A stretch of 64,000 nucleotides of DNA from Pelodera strongyloides (lineage: Eukaryota; Nematoda; Chromadorea; Rhabditida; Rhabditidae): NCBI GenBank assembly GCA_036852015.1, contig JAANDG010000134.1:124001-188000 (forward strand), read 5' to 3'. The position numbers and the translations under genes were made by a program. The notes beneath the pieces were generated by a model. That model was not told where the DNA came from, did no database searches, and saw only the letters and a program-made list of their open reading frames with translations. This document shows, in pieces, positions 28,834 to 41,178 of this stretch. Each line of letters begins with the position of its first letter. Within the stretch, counting starts at the first letter, position 1.

Positions 28834-29268
28834 GTTAGTTTTTTTTTTTTTTGAGAACAACATAAAAGGTGGCGTGCAAGCGGCGTAATTTCGGCGCGCG
28901 ATGCAAGATTTGTATTAAAGGGACATAACAACTAGTCTTTGCAGGACACTACCATTATTATGTATTTATACTGAGCTGGATTGAGCTCGGCTTTTTATTC
29001 TAATAATACTCGTTTCAAAAACCGGGCAGTATCGCGCAGTTATTTGTATGAACAACAATACAGCGTCCCACATACGGCTCAAAGACGGCTGTTATGCCGA
29101 TTTAAAAAATTAACTCTCTTGTGGATACAGCTGCTCTGGGTAAGTTATCAAGTTAGTGAACAACTTTAGCACTTATCTAGACCTAGAAACGTATCCGAAA
29201 AAAATTATTTAAATAATACAAGGAGAAAATATTTGTGAGCCGTTTATGCCTTTTTTGTGAATTAATAT

Positions 29269-29455
29269 TTAAAGCGAAGTACCGTTCGGTTTTTGAAACA
29301 CACGAGTACACCAGCATTCTTATGCTTATGTAGCCTATTCACATGATAATAAATTTGAATAAAAAATCGAGCTAAATTCGAGCAAATTAGCTTAAATACG
29401 TAAGAATTCAGTTGTCCACGATGCGTTTCAAAAACCGGTCGGTATTTAGCTTTAA
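29269..29455. mobile_element. MITE family P2
   Basis: TTAAAGCGAAGTACCGTTCGG at the left and GGTCGGTATTTAGCTTTAA at the right. Internal similarity to the copy at 28383 (GAATAAAAAATC, GTTGTCCACGATGCG). Confidence 0.8.
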
Positions 29456-29617
29456 AGTCACATGATAGCCCGCTTTGAGAAGAAGGTATGCGTATGCTGT
29501 TACGGCAGCGAAAATATAATAGAGAATAATGAATCAACTAGCTTCTAGGTATTCTTTCTCTATCCGCATTTCCGTTGTTCTGCACTCTGCACTAGCTTAT
29601 TACCTAGGATGTTGTTC

Positions 29618-29739
29618 TGCGAATTCGCACCGGAAAAACTGCGAATTCGCACCGGAAAAAAACCAAAAAGAATTCTCTTGGAATTCTTTTTGGTTTTTTG
29701 GCTCTGCGAATTCGCAGTTTTTCCGGTGCGAATTCGCAA
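29618..29739. mobile_element. Perfect 122-bp palindrome with GCGAATTCGCACCGG units
   Basis: Each arm contains TGCGAATTCGCACCGGAAAAA, partly doubled, and the arms meet at AAGAATTCTCTTGGAATTC. GAATTC-centred 12-mers (GCGAATTCGC) are themselves palindromes. Related motifs recur at 31640-31812. Confidence 0.85.
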
Positions 29740-30803
29740 AATGCTCTCTCACCTGAGAGAGAGCAGACATCGAAGAAATCCCTCCAGACTACGGTAAACC
29801 ATGCGACATATATAAAAACAAAAATAAAATTTACCGCACTGAAAAAAAAAAAAGAAAAGTTTTTTTTAAAATTTTTATTATCATTAGAAAAAAGGAAACG
29901 AACAACAAATCAACTATCGTACAATGAGTAACTTAACAACAAAATTATGTAACAAAATGTACTGTATTTTAAAGTCATTAAAGTTATTTAACGACTAAAT
30001 GAACATGCGGATTATCATAACAATAAGGAAGAGTTTAACGACAACAAACAATAAAAACAAGAGTGCATAACGGGTAAACGAGTACGCTACTCAAACCGTA
30101 ATAAGGTAAGTGGACAAGTTTCACTTTAGTAAACAAATGCTACCTAACGACAAACTATGCACAAGATAAAGCGGATGAAGGAAAAAATTAGTTGGAATTC
30201 GCACTGAGCTGACTGAGCGTAAATAGTGAAAAAACTTATACATACTCTGGAAAAATAAGTGACTTAAACTTCTCGCCTAAAAGCCTTAGACGCCTCCTGG
30301 AAAACAGCAAGAATAAATTGAAAATTTACACAAATAAAACGAAAATTACATTAATGAACAATGTACAGCTTAGAGTGAGAACAAGAAAAACATTATTTTC
30401 GTATTTAACGAACTACTGCTCACTTGTTTTTTTGGACAACTTCCATTCGAGCACAGAGCATTTTGATTCCTCAGCCTATGCCCGCAAATCTTGCAAATAA
30501 CCACGGTCTCCTTGAATAGTTCCTAAAAACATCGAAAATAAATCAATAAGTAAATAATGATATATTTTATAGTTGGGTTGGAACCTGACAACGCAAATTT
30601 ATCGTGGAAAAGAGTCCTTGAATGGAAAGTTTGGGTTCCATCATGTCTTAAATCTACAAAAAGAGGACAATATTTTGAATTGGATTCTAGAAAAAGTGGA
30701 CAACATTCTGCGTTAAAACTCAAACCGGGCCTTTTTAATACACAAAATGGCCATTTCTTATATGCGATTTTCAACCCTCACCTTCTTCGCTTTCACTTTC
30801 ATC
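29740..30803. other. AT-rich, no gene recognised
   Basis: Low-complexity AT-rich sequence with short A-runs. A 108-codon open frame from 30557 has no start context, splice sites or recognisable motif, so I do not call it a gene. Confidence 0.5.
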
Positions 30804-31101
30804 CTCTTATGGGGTTTCCATGTTTGCGATTCGCACCTGCGAAAATGTCAAACCGCTGTCCATGTTTGAGTCGATGTAAATGACAGGGTCCCGCAGCGAT
30901 TTTGGATTTAGTATGGATCTATTTCAAAATAGTACGGATCTAGTATGGATCTGATACACTTTCGCTGCAGGACCATGCCAAACGTGCGATTCGCATGGGT
31001 TACGGTAGGCAGTTGACATGCATGTAAAATCACTCAAACATGGACAGCGGTTTGACATTTTCGCAGGTGCGAATCGCATACATGGAAACCCCATAATGAG
31101 G
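30804..31101. mobile_element. Palindromic element with TTATGGGGTTTCCATG ends
   Basis: Inverted arms of about 85 bp (GGGGTTTCCATGTTTGCGATTCGC at the left in two pieces, complement at the right). They include CAAACCGCTGTCCATGTTTGAG. The core has GTACGGATCTAGTATGGATC repeats. Confidence 0.85.
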
Positions 31102-31639
31102 CCGGCTTACTTGCCAATAATCTCCTCCGAAGTTTAAGTTTATTTCTGCTGCTCAATCTCCGATTGTTCATGCTAAATGATAATTGATAATTGCGGTGCT
31201 ATGGATCAAAATCTCTTTAACATATACAAAAAAGGTAGAAGAATTAATAACAATAAATAGAATAGAGAACATAAAAGCTACAAAAACGACGCGGCGACCG
31301 ACACTGACAATGACAACAACTGACGGCCTAAGATTACAAAAGAACATTTATCGTAAAATTTAGCCAGAAACAAACACACCACTAGCTAGATTTACAAGCA
31401 GAAAGCCGCCTTGAATAACACCGTAACACTAAACACGTATACTAACTAAAAGTAATACTAAAAAAGTAAAGAAACAACAATTAACTATACAAAAATGACG
31501 CGCGCTGGGTAGGCGGGACCCAAAATAAATCGTGAACGCACAAAAATACAGGAACCTGTCGCACATTATACTTTTGTATTGCGTACAGACACGTACATTA
31601 GCAAATGTGGCTGTCAGAGGGGGGCGGCGCGTAGGATGA

Positions 31640-31812
31640 ATACTTTTTCGCACCGGATTTCGGCCGAGTTCGCACCGAAATACTGATTTCCGGTGCGAAT
31701 TCGCACAGAATGTGGAGGAGTCTGCGATTTCGCACCGGATTTGTTGGCGGTGCGAATTTGGAAAGTTTGCTGTGCGAATTCGCACAGCCCTACTTTTCCG
31801 GTGCGAATTCGC
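31640..31812. repeat. Cluster of GCGAATTCGCACCGG-type motifs
   Basis: Seven or more copies of (G/C)CGGTGCGAATTCGCA or its variants in both orientations. It is related to the 29618-29739 palindrome but more degenerate. Confidence 0.75.
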
Positions 31813-31917
31813 AGTTCATTAACAGAGACTATGGCAACCGCATAACTGGGGGTCACGCTTTCTTATGGGATACTTTCTCTTTTACCAATCTGTCTTTTGG
31901 CATCTAAAGTTTTAACC

Positions 31918-32375
31918 TTAAAGGGAGAGGCCCATGAGGAAAAAGTTCTCCTTAATTTACTTGCACAGAATGTCCGAAATTACAGAAATATTACTGTGAA
32001 AACCGCATTGCGTGAAGCCTCGAACTCGCAGAGTTATTCCCCGGCAAACAGTTCGGCTAGGTACCGTAGTCAGCAACGTCAAAATTTGTTTTTACGGTTT
32101 ATATCCGTTCATTTGCATTCTTTCTCTATATTAGAATGGTCAAAGGAATAAAGATCATTCCTACGACTATAAAGCGGCGTTTGCAATACAAGAATGCCCT
32201 AAAAGCGAGAGAATTGATTCTGACTACGGTACCTGGCCGAACTCTTTGCCGGAGAATAACTCTGTGAGTTCTAGGCTTCAAGCAATGCCGTTTTCACAGT
32301 AATATTTCTGAAATTCCGGACATTCTTTACAAATAAATTGAGGAAAACTTTATTCTCATGGGCCTCTCCCTTTAA
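31918..32375. mobile_element. Palindromic MITE, TTAAAGGGAGAGGCCCATGAG family
   Basis: Arms of about 180 bp in inverted orientation, with TTAA at each end. They share blocks such as GAATGTCCGAAATTACAG / its complement and GCCGAACTGTTTGCCGG-like sequence. The right TTAA is also the left TTAA of the next element. Confidence 0.85.
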
Positions 32376-32543
32376 AGCGGTCTAACACTCGTTTCTTAAA
32401 CCTATTTTGGGCAACTGTATTCTTATATGTAATATGCAAACTAAAATACAATAGCGCAAGGTATCGCGCAGTAAATTGCATGCAATACATCGGAATACAG
32501 CGTCCAGCATACGTTTCAAAAACCGAACGTTATATAGCTTTAA
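32372..32543. mobile_element. MITE family P4 (TTAAAGCGGTNTAACA)
   Basis: TTTAAAGCGGTCTAACACTCG at the left and CCGAACGTTATATAGCTTTAA at the right. It shares TTAA with the preceding MITE. Confidence 0.8.
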
Positions 32544-35500
32544 ATCCTATACCTATAACCTGAACATTTATGTGTTATTTTATACGCAATATTCCTTTTA
32601 AGCAATATTTCTTTCCTTAATTTATTTACTGCTTGTTATAATGTCATGCAAATAAAATAAAATAAAATATTTGTTTTTGAGTTACTCAGTCGTCCGGGGC
32701 GGAGTATTAGTTGGTAGATAATATCTGAATTTTGAATAGTGCAATAGGCACTTTACATATGTTTTCATTCTTACACCTCGCGTTTGTTATTTTTACACCT
32801 CTCTCTTCCTCTCTCCCTCTCTCCCTCTCTCTCTCTCCCTCTCTCTCGCTCTCTGTAATCCTCTCTCTCTCTCTCTGTGTAATCTGGTTACCTCGTTTTT
32901 GCCAGGGACTTTATCTCAACCAATTTGTGTATCTATGATTTAATCTTACCGGTTCTCATAGACTCTACTATATATTGACGTAACTTTGTTATTTATCAAT
33001 AGTACTGTGTTTCCATTATATGAAAATTAGCCACATTAGAATACAAAGGCGCTCACGTTACTGAACATATGAATACAGTGTCCAACAGACGTTTCAAAAC
33101 AGGATGTTAGACCGCTTTAAAGGCATAAATACCGTCTTCATCAAGCCAGATTAGCGATTCACGTCCATCGCCGCGCACATTTTTGTGCGCCCTACTTTTA
33201 CACCAGATAGTGGGGGCTTGCCGCACAAACGGGGCCTATTTTATTTTCCAAGCCAAGAAGCCGAAGATAACTATTAGCCCGGGGAGGCATTAAGTACTGA
33301 CATAAAAGGGCGGGGCTAATATGTATGCATTTAGATAACACTATTTCATATAACATTATGTATTCCTTATGTCTATCAATTCTGCGAACTCTCTCTTAAA
33401 GGGGAGAGCCGCGCGGTTAGAGAAATTCTGCGTCTCTAGGTAAGATATACTATCTACGGTGATAGGAAAAGCAGAGGCCAAAAGCGGTGACCTGTGTAAC
33501 AGTGAGTCATGGGAAAAAGTGAGGCAAAAGTACTAATTTGAAACTAACAAGATTATTGATTATTGAATCGAAGTAAGAATGATATAAATTATAAGATACA
33601 AAGGAATGGAAATTACCTAATGAGAGGTGTAGAGAAATTAATTAGATGCATAAAGTGCATTTATGCACAACTTTCGCCAGCTACTCGGCTGTGTTTCTCT
33701 GCGACAGTCTTACAACAAATTTCACACGCACAATTTTCCGCGTGCGAATTTCTTTTCTCTTTATCTTTATTATCTCGCTAATGGTATTCTGAGTTTGAAC
33801 TCCAGCCCTGTCTATGTCTCTCTCTCTCTCTCCCTCTCTCTTTCCCTTGCTCCTCTTTCTTGCCTTCTCTGACTCTCTCCTCCCTCTGTCTCTCTCCCAT
33901 GGACCCCCTCAAAGCTGATAATAGGTTCGCGCCTAAATGTGATAACAATTGTGAAGTATTTTCTTGTACAAACAGATCAATGCCTATCGTTTTAAAGCGG
34001 TATAGCATCCGGTATTTGCATATGTGGGCGTCGTTTTCTCATCTAGTGTATGCAGCGCACTGCTAATTTTTTTATTCATGTCGAGTTCATGTGCGCGTGC
34101 TTTTCATTATTGATTACTGGGGTTCTAATAATATCTCTCGGTAGACTTTTTTTGTAAATAAAATGTATTTATACACATACAGCACATTCTAAAGTGTGGA
34201 GTTTACATAAACAACCATTTATCATGAACATCAACTGTACACTGTACGGCGGCACTTTACGTGAAGAACATAAATTGTCTCAATAATTATATGTCAAAAT
34301 TACTACACTTTATGATAGAAAGGGCACCAAACAGACCCCCCCCCCTGAATTTTAAAAACATAATGTTTATTATTTAATTTTCATCCTGTTAATGTTATAT
34401 TTATATTCGTATGTAGACATGCGAGGATCTTACAAAGTATACTGTTAGCGGTTGGACATTTGCGATTTGATAATAAATCTTTGACAATAAAGATCACACC
34501 CAGATGAAAGCGGAATAATTGCCGAAATTACATAACAACCGTCGTCGGGTCACCAAATGGTTTTCAAAATCCATACCATTGGTGACCGGTCAGTGACTAT
34601 TTGGTGACCATGTGGTGAGGTGCCCAGTTGGCAACCATTTTCGAGAAACTTAGTCACGACAAAGTCCCCAAATGGTTCTTTAGTTTCCCATGCCCATGTC
34701 CATATTTCCTAATATGATCATCAACTCAGTTGCTATATTTTTATGTTCCTTTATATAAATGTTTAGACACCGTTTCCAATATTCCTTTATATTCTTTTAC
34801 ATCGTGAATTCATTTATTCGCATTTTTATTCCCCTAAAATTTTCAATACTTTTTATGTTTTGCTATCGATTCTGCGTGATTTGGTCACCCTTTTTCACTA
34901 TCAATCCGTTCCATTTTGGGCAATTCGGCCTTTTAGCCTTTCACTACAAATATTTGTTAGGCAAATAGTGTTATCACAACTACCCTTTACACAAACATCA
35001 GATATGCGAATAAGACTACGACTCTTCTATGCCAATATTCTAATGCGCAAATTCAACACCATTCCATGTGTTATATGCAAATGAGCTTTAGAATACTGTA
35101 GATCGTTTCGTAAAATTGACATATTGTTAGATTCGTCCTTTTAGATAATTACATGACTTTGACAAAATAATTAGCAAGCGGCGAACTTCTTCCGCCAGGA
35201 ACTCTTTATATACATTCATACACAAGTGCTTGCAATTCGTAGATTTATAATTATTTTGTCAACGTCACGCAATTATCTCGTCATCCAGGCATGCAAATTA
35301 CCTTTGCGGTCCTTCCTTACTCACTCCAAACTAAATTGCAGAAACGAAATTCTATTTTAAATAAATAAATATGTTACGCTATCAAGGCGTGCTCCATTCA
35401 AGGGCGGAGCATATGGTTTCAAAGCTTATGACTTGCTCTGCAGAGATCCTGGGTAGACGTCCTCTACGTAATAATTTACTACCAATTATCAGTTTTCCTA

Positions 35501-35898
35501 TCTTACTGTACACTGCGTTTCTGTCATCCACAAACAAAATGTAACGTATTTGAAATTAATTGGCTTTTTGTTGTTTATTCAAATTCAAAATTTTTGTTGT
35601 TTATTCAAAAATATTCAAAAATTGGCTAGTTTGTTTATTCAAATTTTTAACTCGTCTCGTTTTAGTCGAAAAAAAGTCCCCAAACTTCATGGGATTGTAA
35701 GTGTTTACAGGATTATTATTTTTGTATAGGTTTCTCTCTTTTATTTTTCTCGTACAAATATGCGTTCAGACGTATAGAAATTATTGAAAATCAATTTGAT
35801 ACACGTGAAAATTTGTATTCAAAGCACCGAACATGTGATATACAAGAATAAGAAGTGTGTAGTTTCACGTCTTTGTCATCTTTTATTTTGTGCTCCTG
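32544..35898. other. Repeat-rich gene desert
   Basis: Contains CT microsatellites (32795-32875, 33815-33900), isolated P4 MITE ends (33116, 33991), a GGTCACC-type repeat at about 34490-34650, and tandem GTTGTTTATTCAAA copies at 35565-35650. No exon chain is seen. Confidence 0.55.
34490..34650. repeat. GGTCACCAAATGG repeat family, fragment
   Basis: Begins like the left end of the 37420-39550 element (GGAATAATTGCCGAAATTAC) and contains repeated GGTCACC/GGTGACC around CCAAATGG. No matching right end was found nearby. Confidence 0.65.
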
Positions 35899-36393
35899 AA
35901 TGCTTTGCCGCATCTGTTCTGCACCAAGGCCGCGTCAGCTTCGCGTCAATGCCGCATCGGTTCTGCACCAAGGCCGAGTCAGCTTCGCGTCAATGCCGCA
36001 TCGGTTCTGCACCAAGGCCGCGTCAGCCTCGCGTCAATGCCGCATCGGTTCTGCATCAAGGCCGCGTCAGACCAGCGTCAATGCCGCATCGGTTCTGCAT
36101 CAAGGCCGCGTCAGCCTCGCGTCAATGCCGCATCGGTTTTGCACCAAGGCCGAGTCAGCTTCGCGTCAATGCCGCATCGGTTCCGCACCAAGGCCGCGTC
36201 AGCCTCGCGTCAATGCCGCATCGGTTCTGCACCAAGGCCGCGTCAGCCTCGCGTCAATGCCGCATCGGTTCTGCATCAAGGCCGCGTCAGCCTCGCGTCA
36301 ATGCCGCATCGGTTCTGCACCAAGGCCGCATCAGCTTCGCAGCAATGCCGCATCGGTTCTGCGCAAAGGCCGCGTCAGCTTCGCGTCAATGCC
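35899..36393 (+). repeat. 44-bp minisatellite, about 11 copies
   Basis: Unit TTCTGCACCAAGGCCGCGTC plus AGCTTCGCGTCAATGCCGCATCGG, with few substitutions. Because 44 is not a multiple of three, each plus-strand frame cycles through all three phases. All three frames stay open (218, 210 and 171 codons) and encode the same repeating peptide. It is GC-rich against an AT-rich background. A real protein cannot be inferred. Confidence 0.95.
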
Positions 36394-37082
36394 CCGCTCT
36401 TTCAAACTCCAGTGAAGAGACTAAATTGTTCACATATTAGTCACTCTATTTTGTATGTAGCACGCAGACAACTAATATCCGTAACCTGTTTATTTTGTTT
36501 TCCTCGTTTTAAATCTTTGTGATCTGGTGTTTTTTGCTGGTGTCTCGGGTTTTTTTGCCTCAGCCCTGCGCCTTGAGTATTGTTGCTAATGCGTTTATTT
36601 TGCTTAGAAACTTTTAATCTCAAACCAAGATCATGTCTATCCCTTCTCTCTCTCTCTCTCTTTCTCTCTCTTTCTCTTTCTTCCGCGTTAGCCCTACACC
36701 TTCAGTACAGAATGTTACTAATGTGTTTATTTTGCTTAGTAATTTTAATCAGTAACCAAGATCATGTCTCTCTCTCTGTGTCTCTCTCTATCTCTCACTC
36801 TGCTACAAACTGTGCTTATATAAATGTTTATGGTTTCCTATTTTTGGATGTCCCATTGAATATTTCTATTTCGAACAAAAAACGTTCCGTAGAATAGGAT
36901 TTCAGTTTCACTTTTCATTGTATACAAACAGTACTACAAATCGGGCTTCCCCATGTCTGGTCAGACAATTTTAATTATGTTCCCATTTTATTCTTTCTAT
37001 TATCTATCATGCCTTTTATTAAAGATGCAGATCCTCGTGGCCCATTGAATCGAATTTTAATATTTTCATTGAGGAATTATTT

Positions 37083-37133
<51 letters not shown>

Positions 37134-37419
37134 GGTTGGCATAGACATATATCTCGCCTTTTTGATGTATAACATCACATAGCATCTGTCCTAATACTAG
37201 TAGTTATATGGATTTGCACGCCCATTTTAACTCCAGTGATAGAGCCACCCGGCACGTGTGCTGCCACATCGCGGCGCACTATTTAGTGTGCGCTCAACTT
37301 GTGGAATTGCTACCGCAGCGACATTGCCGCCCGCACAAAGGCTTCTTAACACTATCTTTCAATTACATCTCCAAGTTACATGCTCACTGTCTTAATTTTG
37401 ATGACTCACTGTCAGAAGT
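36394..37419. other. Microsatellite-rich spacer
   Basis: CT tracts at 36643-36682 and 36764-36800 and a long (GA)n at 37085-37130. Two similar segments (GCCCTGCGCCTTGAGTA and GCCCTACACCTTCAGTA, each followed by TGCTTAGNAA..TTTTAATC) point to a diverged local duplication at 36560-36770. Confidence 0.6.
37085..37130 (+). repeat. (GA)n microsatellite
   Basis: An uninterrupted GA run of about 23 units. Confidence 0.95.
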
Positions 37420-39550
37420 ACACAGGAAAACGGAGTAATTGCCGAAACCACAGAAAACCCGTCCGTGGCCGGTCACCAAATGGTTTTCACCGAAATAATT
37501 ATTTGGAGCCTGGTCAGTGACCACATGGTGACCATGTGGTGACCAGTTGAGGCGTTTTCCGTTTCCTATGTAAAATGTAGAAAACGTCATTTGTTTTGAA
37601 ACGTCCTCTTGCTCGACGCCAAAATATCCGACTCTGACCAATGTTATTAGAATTGCCTTTTTTGTGTTACGGAAAGGAAGACTTTCTCAAAATATTCTTG
37701 TTTTATTTCTTCAGCAAATATCGTTTCCGTTATCATTCAAAAACGAATATATTACGGCATTTTACAACAATCTGTCTTTTTTTCACAATGTTTCCCATAG
37801 CCCATAGGAAAAAAATTTTATGCAAATTTAACATACGATGTCTTTTAACATATGACCATGAAACAATCTATTAGTGAGAGAAGAGAGAGAGAGAGAGAGA
37901 GAGATGAGAGGAAAACAGATAGAGTGAGAGAGAGAGAGATGAGAGGAAAACAGATAGAGAGAGAGAGAAAGAAAACAAACCAGGGAGAGAGAGAGACCTG
38001 CTCGCCCTTTTTTACTCAAAGCTGCCTATTTAAGCTGACCGTTGGCTGTTGGTTTAGAGTTTAGACCATATCAAAAACAAGTTCTAACTTTTTTGTTTCT
38101 TCCTCTCTGTCTCTCTCTCTCTCTCTGATTCTCTCTCTGATTCTCTCTCTGTCTCTCTCTCTGACTATCTCTAGTTCTCTCTTCATAGTTTGTAGAGTGG
38201 ACGGAGGTAAATACAGAGTGAACTATACGTCAGAGCTACCTGTAGTATGATTCATCAAAGTATTTATCTTATTACATATCATACTTTTGCGTAATGTAAC
38301 TTTGACTCATGTTCCGGTGTAAGTATATACCAGTGAATAATTTTGAGACATCCGGTTTTTGAAACGTATAACAGACAGCTGCACTCCTACGTATTTAGGC
38401 TAAGTGAGCTTGAATTGAGCTCGTTTCCTTATTCTAATCACACTAATTTGCATATGGTGCATTTATCCAAAATAACTTCCAAGATCCCGTTGTTATACAC
38501 TTTAAATACCGGTACGGTTCTATTGGCAGACTGCAGGCCCAGGATTAGGCTTACCACCATTTCTAGGGGCATGTAATTACAATTCAGTTGTAAGATTTTC
38601 TCGATGAGCCTAAAATTCTAAAAGCATTGATTATTCCCAAACTATTCAAAAAATCTTTCAACCGCTCTCGCCTACTATTTTGTTCCTTCTCACTGTATTT
38701 CATTTCGGTATGCCTGCCTATTTATTAAAACTTGCCACGTTTAGACCTTTATTATTCCCTATTCCACTAATTTCTCTAATAAAATATGATGAAACGGTTG
38801 ACCGAGCGAAGGAAGACCTCACTCGCTTTCTTATTTCCATCATCATATAACAACAACAATACTGATAATTTGAATAACAATGTCGAGGGTTTGGGTCCCG
38901 TCTATGGTAAGCGTTTTTGAGGTTGTAGTTTGTAGCTACATAATTGTGCACGAACGTCAAGCAAAACTGGCGCGCAAGGGGCGCAGGATTGGCAAGCAGG
39001 ATTGTAAGCCAACTTCCCAGTGCGCGCCACCGCATTGCCCAATGAACAAATTGCGCCGTATGGGCGCTGTTTACACGCGGCTTGTGCGCCACCTTTCCTC
39101 AATTTTGGATTACAATGTATGTGCATATAATAGTATGTTATTACATCAAGAAGATACGCACGATCGTATGAAACAAAATAATAAGCCACGGATAGACTTT
39201 TTTTACAACATTTGATTAATATCGATTGATTTATTGATTGATTTATTGATTTAGAGAAGAACCCTGGAAGTCGCCGGAAAACTTCCGTGCAACCAGTGAG
39301 TGCAGCACCTAAAACACCGCCTTCGACGACCGGGAGTAGGAGGTAGGAATATAAGGTTTTTTTTGAAGGTGCAAACAAAGATGACCTCTTCATGACCATC
39401 TGGTGACCAAGTGCATCGGAAACAGTCGTCAACTGGTTACCGTATGGTCACGAACCAGTCACGAATTGGTCACAAAGATTTTTTCGGTAAATACCAGTTG
39501 GTGACGAGCCCACGACGGGTGGTTTCGGCAATTATTTAGCGTTCCTGTGT
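37420..39550. mobile_element. 2.1-kb TIR element with GGTCACCAAATGG subterminal repeats
   Basis: Left end ACACAGGAAAACGGAGTAATTGCCGAAACCAC (two pieces) and right end its complement (GGTTTCGGCAATTATTTAGCGTTCCTGTGT in pieces). Immediately inside both ends are arrays of GGTCACC / GGTGACC around CCAAATGG or CCACATGG, which fold on themselves. The interior holds GA/CT microsatellites and no transposase frame. Related termini occur at 34490, 49010/53679 and 57010-57235. Confidence 0.7.
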
Positions 39551-40191
39551 AGCTTATTCTACGAACGTTATTAGTGGCTTGCACTAAAGTAAGGTTACGC
39601 TACGCTATGGGCGTCATGATTCTGACTAATAGTAATGACTCAGTGATAGATTGGTTCACTTCACGAGTTCTATTCTTTTCAGTAAGAATTTGAATATATA
39701 TATATATACATTATAAATCTTATAGCCATTCCCACCTTCAACGCAAGTAAGTTAGTAAGTAAGTTGCGTTTTAGGGCCTAAGCCTAACCCTAAGCCTAAG
39801 TTGGGTTTTCACGTCTTGACTTATAAGCTAAGCTTTCGTTACTATATAACATACATACTGCTTGGTCTTAATGGCAACTAACATTACAGCTGATAAAGTT
39901 TTTTAATGATAAGTTAACATTTATTTGCGCAAAGTCTAGTGTTTTTGACATTACGGCGTTACGGTATGAAAATAATCAGGAATGTTCAACGCCACAAAAG
40001 AAACGAACGGCGGTATAACGCTTATTCAGCTTTTTCTTTTACGCCGCTTTTTAAAGGGGCTTAAAAGTGATTTAATCTACCGCGGAAATTTATTCTACAT
40101 AATTTATGGGAATTCTAGAAAATTATTTGCAATATAAAATGCTTATGCGCTACTATATGCTTGCCTTCTTGATGCTAATGCTATATAAACC
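39551..40191. other. No gene recognised
   Basis: AT-rich, with a short CCTAAG/CCTAACC telomere-like patch at 39776-39800. No exon chain. Confidence 0.5.
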
Positions 40192-41178
40192 CGAGGCCGG
40201 TTCCACCAACATTTCAGAGCGCACGGAACTTCCGTTTGAACGGAGAGAAACTTGTCACAAGTTTCTTCCGTTCAACGGAAGTTCCGTGCACTCTTACTTG
40301 GCTTTTCACCAACATTTACGTGCGTTATTAGGATGTTTTCTAAAAGATGGCTACTACGTTCTGGCAGCTAGCCAATGAATATGCAAACGTGCATACAACG
40401 TGCCTTTTTTTCTACTTTCTGTTTTGCATTCGACATATCTCAAAGGAAGGTACGGAGTAAGCGTAAATTAAATACGTTAAGCATAAGAGAGGGTCACCCA
40501 AGGGGAAACATCTTGCTGCTGCTATGCGAAAGCCTAAGGAAAGAAAATAACTTGCGTTTAAGAAGAAAATGCGTAAAAATGGGTTATTCGAACAGGGCTC
40601 TTTGGTTTCATGGGCTTTCGATAATAACTACCTTTTTCTATGTTTCAATTGTGATTTTCCTTACTTAGTTTTTGTTCTGCCTCCCAAATACGCTATCTAC
40701 CAGTTTACTTTATAGGAAATTCTGACTTTTCTTTAAAAAATGCAATAATGTTATCACCCAAAGTCAGTTACAGGTTTATATTAGCAGAAAATTTCTTACC
40801 GAGTGTTTTAAAAACAATTGCTTAACATTAAAGCTAAAATTATAACAAAATCAATGCTAGTATTTGTCAACCATGACCCAAAACTAAGTTATTATTCGTA
40901 ATCAGTATTGAATATGTTTCGTATAACCTCATTGTAAACTAAGAATACGATATAGACACAAAACAGTACAAATTATGGAGTTTGAGGAGAAACTTCGAAG
41001 AAACTTTGACTCTAGACTGCAAGTTTCTCTTCCCATACATAAGCCTTACTTGCAACGGAACTTTCCGTGCGCACGTAACTTCCGTGCGCTCTGAAATGTT
41101 GGTGAAAACGCAAGTAGCGCGGACTTACTTGCGCACGGAAGTTCCGTGCGCTCTAAAATGTTGGTGGAACCGGCCTCC
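40192..41178. mobile_element. 985-bp nested-TIR element (GAGGCCGGTTCCACCAACATTT)
   Basis: Outer ends GAGGCCGGTTCCACCAACAT in inverted orientation, followed on each side by GAGCGCACGGAACTTCCGT. A second, inner pair (TTTCACCAACATTTACGTGCG / complement) repeats the pattern, as if a relative had inserted near each end or the end had been duplicated. The interior is AT-rich without a transposase. Confidence 0.75.

Noticed and set aside
30557..30883. 108-codon frame as a gene
   Set aside because: Partly built from a short internal repeat (AAAAAGAGGACAATATTTTG / AAAAAGTGGACAACATTCTG); no splice sites or start context.
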